Shown one piece after another: positions 1 through 9,866 of a stretch of DNA of 29,729 bases. Position numbers and translations under genes: made by a program. The notes below the pieces were generated by a model. That model did not search any database, was not told the origin of the DNA, and saw only the letters and a program-made list of their open reading frames with translations. Origin of the DNA: Lojkania enalia (lineage: Eukaryota > Ascomycota > Dothideomycetes > Pleosporales); contig ML986896.1 in the NCBI GenBank assembly GCA_010094045.1, positions 1 to 29,729 of the forward strand, given 5' to 3'. Numbering within the stretch: the stretch's first letter is position 1; the number at the start of each line of letters is the position of its first letter.

Positions 1-258
1 TTAACTCTATTACTATATACTATATATAAATATTAAAATATTATATAAAAAATAGAAATATCTATATTATATAAGTTTTTATAGAAGTTAGGTTTATACT
101 ATTATATAAGCTAGCTAGGTTAGTAAAATCTTCCTCTATTATAGTTATAATAAGTTAGTTATATTCTAGCTAATAGCTAATAGCTATTACTAGCAGCTAG
201 TTTAAATATTATAATAAGAGCAGTATAGGTGTAGAGGTATTATAGTATTATTATAATA
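1..258. repeat. Unclassified AT-rich repeat fragment
   Basis: No coding potential is visible. Positions 1-39 nearly repeat 9828-9866 (the right flank of A2 and left flank of B3). Positions from about 136 to 258 nearly repeat 11,704-11,832 (the right flank of B3). The same unknown sequence therefore exists twice in the window, and the second copy was later split by B3 and the TRIM-like element. The segment from about 40 to 135 is missing from the second copy. The right edge is an abrupt join to truncated element B1. I do not recognise the family; it could be an LTR or an untranslated part of an old retroelement. Confidence 0.6.
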
Positions 259-2132
259 TAACCTTTAAAACTACTTTTAATATATTAATTATAAAGGATA
301 ATATCTATATAAACTTTTAAGAAGCTAGTCTAGTTCTATTTAATCTAAAAGTAATACTTTTAAAGTTTAATATAAAACTTTATATATTAATAATATAGTT
401 TATAAGTAAACTATTAGTATAAGTAAGCTATTACCTTACTAAACTTTTAACGGCCTATCTAAATTAATATATAATAACTTAACGTAGTAATATATAATTA
501 ACCTATAAAGAATTATAAATTATTCTTATAATTTTAGCTATTAATTAAGGTTAAGTTTTAACTGAGAATAGTACTATAATAACTTTTTACTGCCTTTAAA
601 GTACTCTCCGCCTTTAACGTACTAGAATAGCTGCGTAATATAATTATAAGCCGAATTTAAAGAAGCTTATAAAGACTAAAAAGGAGGTACTTATTAGCTA
701 TATCTTTAATTAGAATTTACGAGGATTTCCGCCTACGATTAATAGTATATAAGCTATAGTAAATAGACTATTAGCTAAGTGCGGTACTAAGATTTTAGCC
801 TTAGTACGCGATTATATCAACTATATTAGTAAGACTACCTTCCTTCTAGCCTTTAAAGCAGCCTATAATCGATTAATTACAGAAGCTAATATCTATATAA
901 GCTTTTAAGGTAGTACTATTAAAGCTTAATATTAAATTATATACGCTGATACTACTTATACTAGAGACTACCCTCTAAGAGGCTAAAATACCTAGTAATA
1001 TATGTAAACTAGAGGCTTAATTAATAATAATTTATAGTAGGATTTAGTAATATTAAGACTTATTACCTATATTAATTATCGTAGTCTTTAATTAGCTTTA
1101 AAAGGGCGTTATAATAATAATGTATTTAATTATACTAATAGCTAATCAAATTAAAAGCCTTAAGCAAGTAAATAAGGTAGTAATAAAGCGAAAATAATAG
1201 AAAAGAAAGCGATTATAGAAGTAGAGGATTCTAATAAAAGCTGTAGGTAAGGATATAATTAATTAAAATAATATTAAGAGGTAGATTAATAAGAAAATTT
1301 ATAATTAGAGTACTTAGTTATAAAAGAGTAGCTAGCCTTAATAGAGCTATAGGCGCTATAAACAGCCTAGCTATAATACTTAAATATGCTAAATTAATAG
1401 TATAGGTATTAAATAATCTAATAGACTATTACTTCTTATAGTATATATATATATAGTTAATAATTATCGCGATTAAGTCGTTTAAATCTTAGTAGAGTAA
1501 CAGCTTACTTATACTAACAGCTCGCTTATAAACTATATTACTACTAGTATAAAATAATATTTTATAGAAAATAAAAATATTAAATAATATACGTAAGTTA
1601 AAAATTTAATTAATATTAATTTATAATTAAATTTAAAGGAATATAAACTCTTTACTAGCTTCTATTATTAAGAAGCTAAATTAATTTAAGAAAAATTTAA
1701 TAAAAGTAATATATTAGATTAGATTAATATATAATAAGATTATTAGCTTTTAAGAAGTAAATAAAGTAGTAATAAAATAGAAATAGTAGAAAAAAAGGCG
1801 GATTTAAGTATAAAGAACCTTAATAAAAGTATAAAAAGAGATAATTATTATTAAAAAGGATAATAAGAAGAAAATTTAGGCTATAATACGCTAATTTAGA
1901 GTATAATTAGGTATAGATAAATAGTATAAAACGCGCTATAATTATTATAGTAAAACTAGGTATAATTCTTATATATATTAAAAGGATATAGAGATTTTTA
2001 TAGAACAATCGCGTAAGTTATAAATTACTATTATATTACTTAGTTATTAAGCTATATATATATATATAAAGGTTAAAAAAGTTAATAGAGTAGATTATTT
2101 ACTTATATAGGCCGCTCGCTTATAAAGTATAT
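259..2132 (+). mobile_element. Pogo/Fot1-type transposon, family B copy 1 (B1), 5'-truncated and interrupted by A1
   Basis: Bases from about 259 to 390 and 1541-2132 match the reverse complement of the 3' half of B2 (3237-5090). They carry the C-terminal part of the transposase frame and then the right terminal inverted repeat. The right tip at 2119-2132 is a RIP-altered form of the family-B tip (CTTATAAGGTACGT in B2) and is followed by TA at 2133-2134. Roughly the first 1.1 kb of the element is missing: the left edge near 259 joins an unrelated repeat with no inverted repeat. The left boundary is good to about 5 bp. A1 sits inside at a TA, and the host sequence reads straight across when A1 is removed. 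All coding sequence is broken by TAA/TAG stops. Confidence 0.8.
393..1538 (+). mobile_element. Pogo/Fot1-type transposon, family A copy 1 (A1), internally deleted (1,146 bp)
   Basis: The ends are inverted repeats of about 50 bp, flanked by TA at 391-392 and 1539-1540. The sequence is colinear with A2 except for two losses: 675 bp of the catalytic region (junction near 783) and 31 bp near 907. With both restored the length equals A2 exactly (1,146 + 706 = 1,852). What remains is the N-terminal helix-turn-helix region and the C-terminal region of a transposase. The DDE catalytic domain is wholly absent, so the copy was non-autonomous before RIP. A3 has the same two deletions. It lies inside B1 and is therefore younger than it. 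Some CA/TG sites survive near 783-1150, so RIP was incomplete. Confidence 0.9.
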
Positions 2133-2134
2133 TA

Positions 2135-2480
2135 TAATATTTATATAACCTTCTAATTCTAGTAGATTAATTATAAAGTTTATAGAAATATTTTAAAATT
2201 TCTATTTAAAGATAGATAATAGTTTTATTTCTTTAATATAAATAATAATAGTTTATATATTATTATATTAAGTTAAATATCCTTAACTAATAGTATTTAT
2301 ACTAGAGTAGTTCTAAAGTCTTTTCTTAACTAGAATATCTACTAGATAGTAAGTTATAAATAGCTTATAGTAGTTTAAACTTTAGCTTATTATAGTTTAA
2401 TATTATAAGTTAATTTTAATAGTATAGTTAATTATTATATTCTTTATAGTTAACTAGAGTTAAAAACTTAAATTAATAAA
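2135..2480 (-). pseudogene. Gypsy-1 integrase, N-terminal fragment
   Basis: The minus strand shows the degraded zinc-binding region of a retroviral-type integrase. It is followed by a stretch resembling the usual 'P.RPW..ISMDFI..LPES.GYDAI' block just before the catalytic core, read here as KIFL, several stops and a VI.IL.Y ending at the left edge. Integrase would insert the element cDNA into the chromosome. The catalytic DDE core and C-terminus are absent because the sequence ends at 2135 against B1. The match is by eye to a strongly mutated frame, so individual residues are uncertain. The position after RNase H in Gypsy-1 supports the call. Confidence 0.55.
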
Positions 2481-2519
2481 CTTCTTCTTTTAATAACTTT
2501 AAAGTATCTTAAATTTTAT

Positions 2520-3234
2520 TATTATTTAAATATTCTTCGTTAATAATCTTTATAATTAATTAATCTACTTCTATTTATTAGAATAGTTTAAAATAAAGTA
2601 ATATCTATTAATAACTTCTATAAGCCTCTTTTTATATAGGCTTATCTTATAACTTTTAAGTTAAAGTATTAAACTTTAATAAATATTCTAACTAATAGAC
2701 TTATTAGTAGTTTAGCTACTTTATTATTATAAAATATTATAAGTTCTTATAATTATTTAATACTTCTATAGAAAATACTATACCTTCTAATTTAGGTCTC
2801 TGTTATTTAAAATATTAGATAATTATAAGTAGTTCTTTACTATATATTTTATAATTATCTTTAGTAGAGTTTATATATTTAAAAAAGTAGGTAATATATC
2901 TTAATTTACTATTAGCATCTCTCTAAAATAGTACGCTAACTATTATAAAATTAGATATATTAACTTCTACTACTATTAATAGCTTAAAATTAAAATATTA
3001 GAAAATTAGTATAGAGATAAAAGTATCTTTTAGATAGTTAAAAAAATATTAATAGTTATTATTCTAGTTAAATTAAATATTCTTCTTAGTAAGAGCTATT
3101 AAAAAAGAGACTTTCTATAAGAAATTACTAATAAATTATTAGTTGAAGTTTATTAAACCTATAAAGTTTAAATATCTTTTATATTTTTAGAGTATTCTTA
3201 GTTAACAATTATTTCTACCTTTTTTAGGTTTATA
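2520..3234 (-). pseudogene. Gypsy-1 RNase H domain relic
   Basis: Minus-strand translation gives recognisable Ty3/gypsy connection and RNase H blocks: NIKDI..L and NFN..FISNF near 3,190-3,120, KLLIVVEVNISNFIIV near 2,990-2,935 (usual form ELP..VETDASDFAI.), RDANSKLRYITYFFKYI (about 2,930-2,880), YKIYSKELLIII (about 2,860-2,820), then LNNYKNL.YF (usual form LTDHKNLEYF). RNase H removes template RNA during reverse transcription. The first catalytic Asp reads Asn (VNIS). It joins the RT half across B2, with one apparent frameshift close to the B2 insertion point. The usual family blocks occur in the correct order, so the call is firm despite many stops. Confidence 0.8.
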
Positions 3235-3236
3235 TA

Positions 3237-5090
3237 ATATACCTTATAAGCGAGCGGCCTATATAAGTAAGTAGTCTACTCTATTAACTTTTTTAACCTT
3301 TATATATATATAGCTTAACAACTAAATAATATGATAGTAATTTATAACTTACGCGATTATTTTATAAAAACTTCTATATCCTTTTAATATATATAAGAAT
3401 TATATCTAGTTTTACTATAGCGGCTATAATATACTTTATACTATCTACTTATACCTAATTATACCCTAAATTAGTATATTATAATTTAAGTTTTCTCCTT
3501 ATTATCCTTTTTAGTAATAATTATCTCTTCTTATATTTTTATTAGAGTCCCTTATACTTAAATCTACTTTTTTTTCTACTATTTCTATTTTATTACTACT
3601 TTATTTACTTCTTAAAAGCTAATAATTTTATTATATATTAACCCGATCTAATATATTACTTTTATAAAGCCTTTCTTAAATTAATTTAGCTTCTTAATAA
3701 TAGAAGCTAGTAAAGAGCTTATATCCCTTTAAATCCGATTATAAATTAATATTAATTAAGCTTCTAGCTTATACGTATTACTTAATATTTTTACTTTCTA
3801 TAAGATATTATCTTATACTAGTAATATTAGTATATAAAGTTTTATATTAAGCTTTAAAAGTACTACTTCTAAATTAAATAGAATTAAACTAGCTCCTTAA
3901 AAGTTTATATAGATATTATCCTTTATAATTAATATATTAAAAGTAGCTTTAAAAGTTAGAAAGAACTTAAGTTTTATAATATAGTTAATATAATTATATA
4001 CTAAAACTAAGATCTAATTTCTATATATATATATTAATAGTAAAAAGTAGTCTATATCTAATAGCTATAATAGATATAATAAATAAGCTAGTATATAAAG
4101 TAGAATAATATTCTATTCTTTATAGAGTTTCTAGAAATTAAGTAAATTATAACTATTATAGCTATTAAAGATTAGTAGTTAACGTGTACCTATTATATAA
4201 TTCTTTATATATATATAAAAGTACTTTAACTACTTAATACTAAGTTTATTTATTATCTAGTTATTCTTACTAACTATAATAATCTAGTTCTTAGGTATAT
4301 TATCGCCTTTATACTAGGTAGAGAGATGGTAGTAGCTAATAATAATAATAAAAGTTAGAAGTATTTAGTTAGTAGTATTAATCTTCTAAATTACTAAAAT
4401 CCATTTATAATTATTTAGTTAAATTGTCTTTAGTTAATTATATCTCTCTATACCTATAATAACTAGTTATAATAAAATAACGCCTATTTAAAAGCTAGAT
4501 TTGTTAAAGTTATATATATCTTTATTTATAATACTATACTTCTCTTTAGTATACTATATAAGCTTAAACTAGCTTTTAATTACCTTAGAATTTTTATATA
4601 AAGCTTTCTAATAATTATAAAACTAATTTAAGCGTGTTTTAAGTTTAAAAATATATTTAATAAAGTTCCTAGGCTAATATATACTAATCTAACTTATACT
4701 ATACTTAGTAAGTAAGCTATTAACTATATTTTATATAGTAGTTAAAGTAGATATAAATCTTTATAAATCTAGGTTAAATATATATTAAATAATAACCTCC
4801 TTTTTAGATTTCGTTAGTCTTTTTAAATTAGGCTTATAATTGTACTATAAGTAGATTCTAGTATATTATTAGTATACGGTTGTTTAAATTATATTAAATA
4901 TTAAAATAGTATATATTTAGCTATTTATTTAGCCTCTTTTAATAATTAAAAGAGTTAAATTTACTTAATTCTCGTTTTAGACTATATTCTTATTATTTTA
5001 TTATTATATTATTATTAAAAGCTTAGGTATTACGTTTTAATAATAAAATAGACTACTTACTTATATAGGCCGCTTACTTATAAGGTACGT
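3237..5090 (-). mobile_element. Pogo/Fot1-type transposon, family B copy 2 (B2), full length (1,854 bp)
   Basis: Both ends are present and inverted: the tips read ATATACCTTATAAG at the left and the complement of ACGTACCTTATAAG at the right, with homology for about 50 bp. TA flanks it at 3235-3236 and 5091-5092. The transposase lies on the minus strand. DIYNFNKSSF, the degraded DIYNFDETGF motif, is near 4,490-4,520. Further left are NSYNSY (second catalytic site, usual form DGHxSH) and LLDIDCF (third site, Asp still present). The first two catalytic Asp codons read Asn. The element interrupts Gypsy-1 between RT and RNase H, and removing it plus one TA restores the Gypsy-1 sequence. Confidence 0.92.
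3500..4950 (-). pseudogene. Transposase of B2 (DDE, pogo/Fot1 type), RIP-inactivated
   Basis: The frame runs right to left. The best block is DIYNFNKSSF.IGVILL.LVI near 4,515-4,450. About 110 codons later comes IFNSYNSYNLLNF, then LYKE.NIILLYI and LLDIDCF roughly 36 codons after the second site. That spacing is the DD35D arrangement of pogo/Fot1 transposases, which cut out the element and insert it at TA. A basic C-terminal tail with many Lys codons follows near 3,600-3,500. Dozens of TAA/TAG stops replace Gln and Trp codons. The limits of the original reading frame are approximate because no start codon survives. Confidence 0.75.
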
Positions 5091-5092
5091 TA

Positions 5093-5750
5093 AATCCTTT
5101 CTATAATAATTATATACCTTAAATAGGTTACTTCTAACTAGTAGAACTTATACTTATCTATATTAAACTATAAACTATTCGCTTTTAAAGCTTTAAAAAC
5201 TAGCTAGATATACTACTTATAATTCTTTAAATTCTTACTAAATATTAAGATATTATTAATATAGATAGTATAAAATATATTAAAGTATAATTTTAATATA
5301 TTATTTATAAAGTACTAGAATATATATAGAATATTAGTTAGACTAAAAAGTATTACTAGATATTTAAATAGTTTATAATATATATAAAAGGTAATTTTTT
5401 ATTTATCTTCTTTAGTAATTTTTAGTTTATTAAATATAGTAATAATATCGAATTTTATATAGTATATAGCCTTATTAAATTAGGTAAATATCTCTTAAAT
5501 TAGTAGAATTAGATATTAGTTCTTAATAGTAATAGTATTTAGAGCTCTATAGTCTATATAGAATTAGAAACTACTTTTAAATTTCTTTATAAAGATTATA
5601 AATATAACTATTAATAATAAGTTTACTTTAATAAATTTCTTAGATAAATTCTTATTAAGATACTTCTTTAATACCTTTAACTTGTTTTAGGATATCTTAT
5701 AGAATAGACTCAAGCTAGTTTACTTACTAGTCTCTAGTTTAATCTTATAA
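5093..5750 (-). pseudogene. Gypsy-1 reverse transcriptase relic
   Basis: The minus strand reads through several diagnostic RT blocks in order: FYIDYRALNTITIKN (about 5,575-5,525), KFDIITIFNKLKI (near 5,450-5,410; usual form KFDI.AAFNKIRI), KYLVILFSLTNIL (near 5,360-5,330; usual form YLVMPFGLTNAP), and YINNILIFSKNLKNYK near 5,265-5,215. The last is the YIDDILIYS active site with both Asp codons changed to Asn, each in a T-G-A context that RIP converts to T-A-A. RT copies the element RNA into DNA. It ends at B2, beyond which RNase H continues. This is the clearest part of Gypsy-1. Confidence 0.88.
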
Positions 5751-6599
5751 TTATATAGTTGTTATTTAAATAGTTTATCTATATTCTTATATAAGAAGAT
5801 AGATAATAGATTATAGTATTCTTTAAGTACTTTAATAATAGAGTTAGTATATATTTTTAAAGTTAGAGTCTTATTAATATTAGCTATTAATATAGCGAAG
5901 ATTTTATAGTTAAATTGTTAGAAGAGTTAGACTAGTAGTATAATATCTATATAATATATATTTAGCTATAGTATAAATTTTAGATATTTTAACTTAAATA
6001 AATTCTTTTAACTATAATTTTTATTTAAAGTTAAATTAGTTTTAAATTCTTTTAACTAGTATAGTATTTTAAATAGCTAATAATTATATTAAATATAGAT
6101 TAATAGGTAAAACTTTAAATAATACTACTTAAACTTTAAACTATATAAGAATTATAAAATAGTTACTTTAAAATCTTCTTTTATATTAGATTTAAATAGT
6201 TTATAGTCTTTAATAACTATTTAAATAATCTATTAATGGATAGTAGTACTAATAGATTATAAGTATTAAGTTAGGTATTAGTTAGTAGGAAAAACTAGCT
6301 ATTTATTCTTATAGTTTAAATTTATACTATACTTATATATCTATAATTATCTTAAAATTAACTATTATTTTTCTAGTATAATTATATAAAGATATACTAT
6401 CTTTAAATAGTTTAGATATTAGAAGATTAGAATAACTAAATAGAAGATAATTCTTCTATAAAAAACTTCTCTATTAAAACTAGTTAAATATAGATTATAT
6501 AAGAGTTATATTTTTTTAGAATTTTAGAGTATATATAAAATCTCTATAGATATAGCTATAACTAGTAGCTTTAGTATTTATAAAAATATTAATATTTTA

Positions 6600-7460
6600 C
6601 TAGACTAGGTTTTAATAGATTAAAAAAGAAGTTAAAATCTAATAGTCTTATAATTATTTCTATAGAAACTAGTTCTATAAATATATAGAGATTTAATATA
6701 AGTATAGTCTTAAAAGATAACTTACTTCTAGAATAAACTTTTTAATAATATTCTAGTTTATAAAACTAGTTATATTTAAAAGTAAGAGTAATAGTTTTAT
6801 TTATAAAACAATAAGCGTAGTAAAGATTAGTTAAAGAATTAGTTAGAAGATTAAAAGTAAGACCTATAAAATATAGTAGAGCTCTAAAACCTTTAATAGA
6901 TTAATAGTAGAAGAGTACTATATTCTAGTAAAATATATTCTTTACCTATTATATTTATAATAGTATCTTTTATAGTAGTACCTTTCTTATTTATTAGAGC
7001 CTATAAGTATATAGCTAGAAGTATTAAGTTCTATAGTATTTAAGTTCTTTTAGTAAGTAGTATAATATTTTAATTACTTATAATAGTTATTAGATAGATA
7101 ATATAAGTTAGTATTATATAGGGAAATTAGACTAGTATAGTTGTTTAAAATACTAGGTATTATAATATCTATTATAGTATAGTAGAGCTTATTAAAGAGA
7201 GGATATTAGAAATATACGATTTATCTAGTCTTATTTAGTTTAGTATCTATAATTAGGCGTTGGAATTTAGTAAAATAAGTAGAGAACCTACTTTAACCTT
7301 ATTTTAAAGTCTCTAACTTACTCTATACTATAGTCTTCTTATTCTAGTTATTAGAGGTAAATTTTAAGAAGGCGATTAAACTATTTATAAAATTAATACC
7401 TTTATCTATTAATAAATTAACTAATATTACTAGATTTTATTCTTAATAGGAATAGATATA
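6600..7460 (-). pseudogene. Gypsy-1 gag-like region
   Basis: Upstream of RT on the minus strand, a long stretch with relatively few stops reads as capsid-like sequence. Examples are INFINSLIAFLKFTSNN, FSTYFTKFQRLIIDTKLNK and LISLYNTNLYYLSNNYYK, which resemble the retrotransposon gag alternation of hydrophobic and charged helices with a 'F..YF..F..LI' core. It is followed by a low-complexity part that was probably Pro/Ser/Thr-rich. I could not place a CCHC knuckle with confidence. The position 5' of RT and the length of about 290 codons fit gag, but the assignment rests mainly on context. The protease between gag and RT was not found. Confidence 0.45.
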
Positions 7461-7975
7461 TAGAAGATAGATATATTTAGTTAGGTATTAGTTAGTATTT
7501 TCTTCTAGTTAATAATAGAACTTTCTAATAAAGTATAAAAGTTCTAAACGTTTACTAGAAAATATTAAAAGATTAAATAAATAGTTAAAATAAAAATATA
7601 GATTATATATTATTTTAAATAGATTAGAAGTTAATATAGATATTTATTTAGAAGTTAAAGTTATAGATTAAATTAAACTAAAAGCGGGTAATAGTTCTAT
7701 TACTATTAATATACTAGTAGCTAATAGAGGAATAGCTATTTAACAGCTACTAAATTCTCTTTATATTACTTTAAAGTCTAATTTATAGTAGTTCTCTTAA
7801 ATTATTAAAGCTTCTACTAATATCTTATTCTTCTACTATAAAGAGTCTAATTTACTTTAGATTTTTTTAAGTATATTAATAAGTACGTTTTTATTTATAA
7901 TATATAATAGTAGATAATATAATATAATATTACGAATATTTATATATAGTTAATTAATTATACTTTAAATAGTTA
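7461..7975. other. AT-rich stretch between Gypsy-1 gag and A2; possible 5' LTR/leader
   Basis: No gene is seen. In the expected arrangement the 5' LTR and leader of Gypsy-1 would lie here. The other LTR is missing from the window, so the ends cannot be found by self-comparison. The last bases are the TA target (7974-7975) of A2. Confidence 0.35.
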
Positions 7976-9827
7976 ATATAGTTTATAAGTAAGCTGTTAG
8001 TATAAGCGAGCTGTTACCTTACTAAACTTTTAATAGCCTACCTAGATTAACGCGTAATAGCTTAATATAGTAATATATAATTAACCTATAAAGAATTATA
8101 AATTATTCTTATAATCTTAGCTATTAATTAAGGTTAAGTTTTAACCGAGAATAGCGCTGTAACAACTTTTTACTACCCTTAAAGTACTCTTCGCCTTTAA
8201 TACGCTGGAATAGCTACGCAACGCAATTATAAGCTAAATTTAAAGAAGCTTATAAAGACTAAAGAGGAGGTACTTATTAGCTATATTCTTAATTAGGATT
8301 TACAAGAATTTCCGCCTATAATTAATAGTATATAAGCTATAGTAAATAGACTATTAGCTAAATACAGCGCTAGCTAGGTTAGTATCTACTAGCCTTAAAA
8401 CTTTATATAGCGTACTAAGCGCCTTAAAACCTAATTAAACTATTCTTATAATTAGTAGTAAGTTCTATATAAAGATCTAATAATTATAGGCGTATAGTTC
8501 TAGTTTCTATAGAGTATAAAGGAGAAGTACAGAATTTAAGATAAAGATACCTATAATTTTAATAAGATAGGCTTTATTATAAACTAAATATTAGTTTAAC
8601 TAGTTATTATAGGGTTAGAGAATTATCGTATAAAAGCTATCCAGCTAGGCGATTATAAATAGACTATAATAATCTTAGCAATTAATATAATCGGCTAGAC
8701 GATCCTACTACTTATTATTTTTAAGGGCGTCTACCACCTATCTTATTAGTATAAGAGTAATAATATACTAGGCGATTAGGCGATTATAACTAGTAATAAT
8801 AGCTGGACAAATAATAAGATTAATATTACCTAGCTTAAGTACTTTAATTAGTATATAAAAAGCCGTACGATAGGTACCTATTAATTACTAGTTATTAATA
8901 GCTATAATAGCTACATTTTACTTGAGTTTTAAGAGATCTATAAGGAGGAGAAGATTATCTATCTTTATATACCGCTATATTCGTCGCACCTACTATAACT
9001 ATTTAATATAAGCTGCTTCTCGCTATTAAAGCGGGTGTATAGTATTAAGATCTTAGCCTTAGTACGCGATTATATTAACTATATTAATAAGACTACCTTT
9101 CTTCTAGCCTTTAAAGCAGCCTATAATCGATTAATTATAGAAGCTAATATCTATATAAGCTTTTGAGGCGTTAGAATAGTACCCTATATAATTTAGAGGC
9201 GGTACTATTAAAGCTTAATATTAAACTATATACTCCGATACTATCTATATTAGAGACTACCTCCTAAAAAGCTAAAACACCTAGTAATATATATAAACTA
9301 GAAGCTTAATTAATAATAATTTATAGTAGGATTTAGTAATATTAAAACTTATTATCTATATTAATTATCGCAGCTTTTAATTAGGTTTAAAAGGGTATTA
9401 TAATAATAATACATTTAATCGCGCTAATAGTTAATTAAATTAAAAGCCTTAAGTAAATAAATAAGATAGTAATAAAGCGAAAATAATAGAAAAGAAAGTA
9501 ATTACAGAAGTAGGAGATTCTAATAAAAGCTGTAGGTAAAAATATAATTAATTAAAATAACGTTAAGGGGTAGATTAATAAGAAAATTTATAATTAGAGT
9601 ACTTAGCTATAAAAGAGTAGCTAGCCTTAATAGAGCTGTAGGCGCTATAAATAGCCTAGCTATAATACTTAAACGTGCTAAATTAATAGTATAGGTGTTA
9701 AATAATCTAATAGACTATTACTTCCTATAGTATATATATATATAGTTAATAATTATTATAATTAAGTCGTTCGAATCTTAGTAGGGTAATAGCTTATTTA
9801 TACTAATAGCTTACTTGTAAACTATAT
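7976..9827 (+). mobile_element. Pogo/Fot1-type transposon, family A copy 2 (A2), full length (1,852 bp)
   Basis: Inverted repeats of about 50 bp begin ATATAGTTTATAAG at the left and ATATAGTTTACAAG (complement) at the right, flanked by TA at 7974-7975 and 9828-9829. A3 shows that the original tip was ACGTAGTTT. Each inverted repeat holds two TAAGCGAGC-type boxes. This is the only family-A copy with the catalytic region, and it serves as the reference for the deletions in A1 and A3. It is less mutated than B elements: several CA, TG and CG sites survive between 8,360 and 9,040. Confidence 0.95.
8060..9540 (+). pseudogene. Transposase of A2 (HTH plus DD35D, pogo/Fot1 family), RIP-inactivated
   Basis: One frame stays open, apart from TAA/TAG stops and a single TGA, from about 8,087 to 9,200. 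It shows a psq-type HTH (STLRL block, about 8,175), a CENP-B-type HTH (KTKEEVLISYIL, EFPPII; about 8,255-8,320), then DTYNFNKIGF with the first catalytic codon at 8561, LLVINSYNSY with the second at 8897, and LFNISCF with the third at 9005. The last two are 36 codons apart, which is DD35D. All three catalytic Asp codons read Asn. YIPLYSSHLL matches the family PPHSSHLLQPLDV block. A one-base shift near 9,205 leads into the C-terminal helix (SNIYKLEA...IKSLK). The enzyme would excise the element and insert it at TA. Confidence 0.9.
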
Positions 9828-9866
9828 TAATTCTATTACTATATACTATATATAAATATTAAAATA

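Larger units (their letters stand above)
2135..7973 (-). mobile_element. Gypsy-1: degenerate Ty3/gypsy retrotransposon, split by B2
   Basis: Translation of the minus strand gives, from right to left, a gag-like stretch (about 7,460-6,600), reverse transcriptase (5,750-5,093), B2, then RNase H (3,234-2,520) and the start of integrase (2,480-2,135). The domain order RT, RNase H, integrase is that of Ty3/gypsy (Metaviridae). The integrase is cut off at 2135, where the end of B1 abuts it, so no 3' LTR is present. No 5' LTR could be delimited to the right of gag; 7,460-7,973 may hold it. RIP is extreme: Asp codons of the active site read Asn and many Gln/Trp codons are stops. The right limit is only where A2 begins. 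Confidence 0.8.

Noticed and set aside
8087..9200. Reading TAA/TAG as sense codons (alternative genetic code), since frames are long and otherwise well ordered
   Set aside because: The same elements show Asp to Asn and Cys/His to Tyr changes and copies differ by C/T and G/A. Mutation explains the stops better than recoding.
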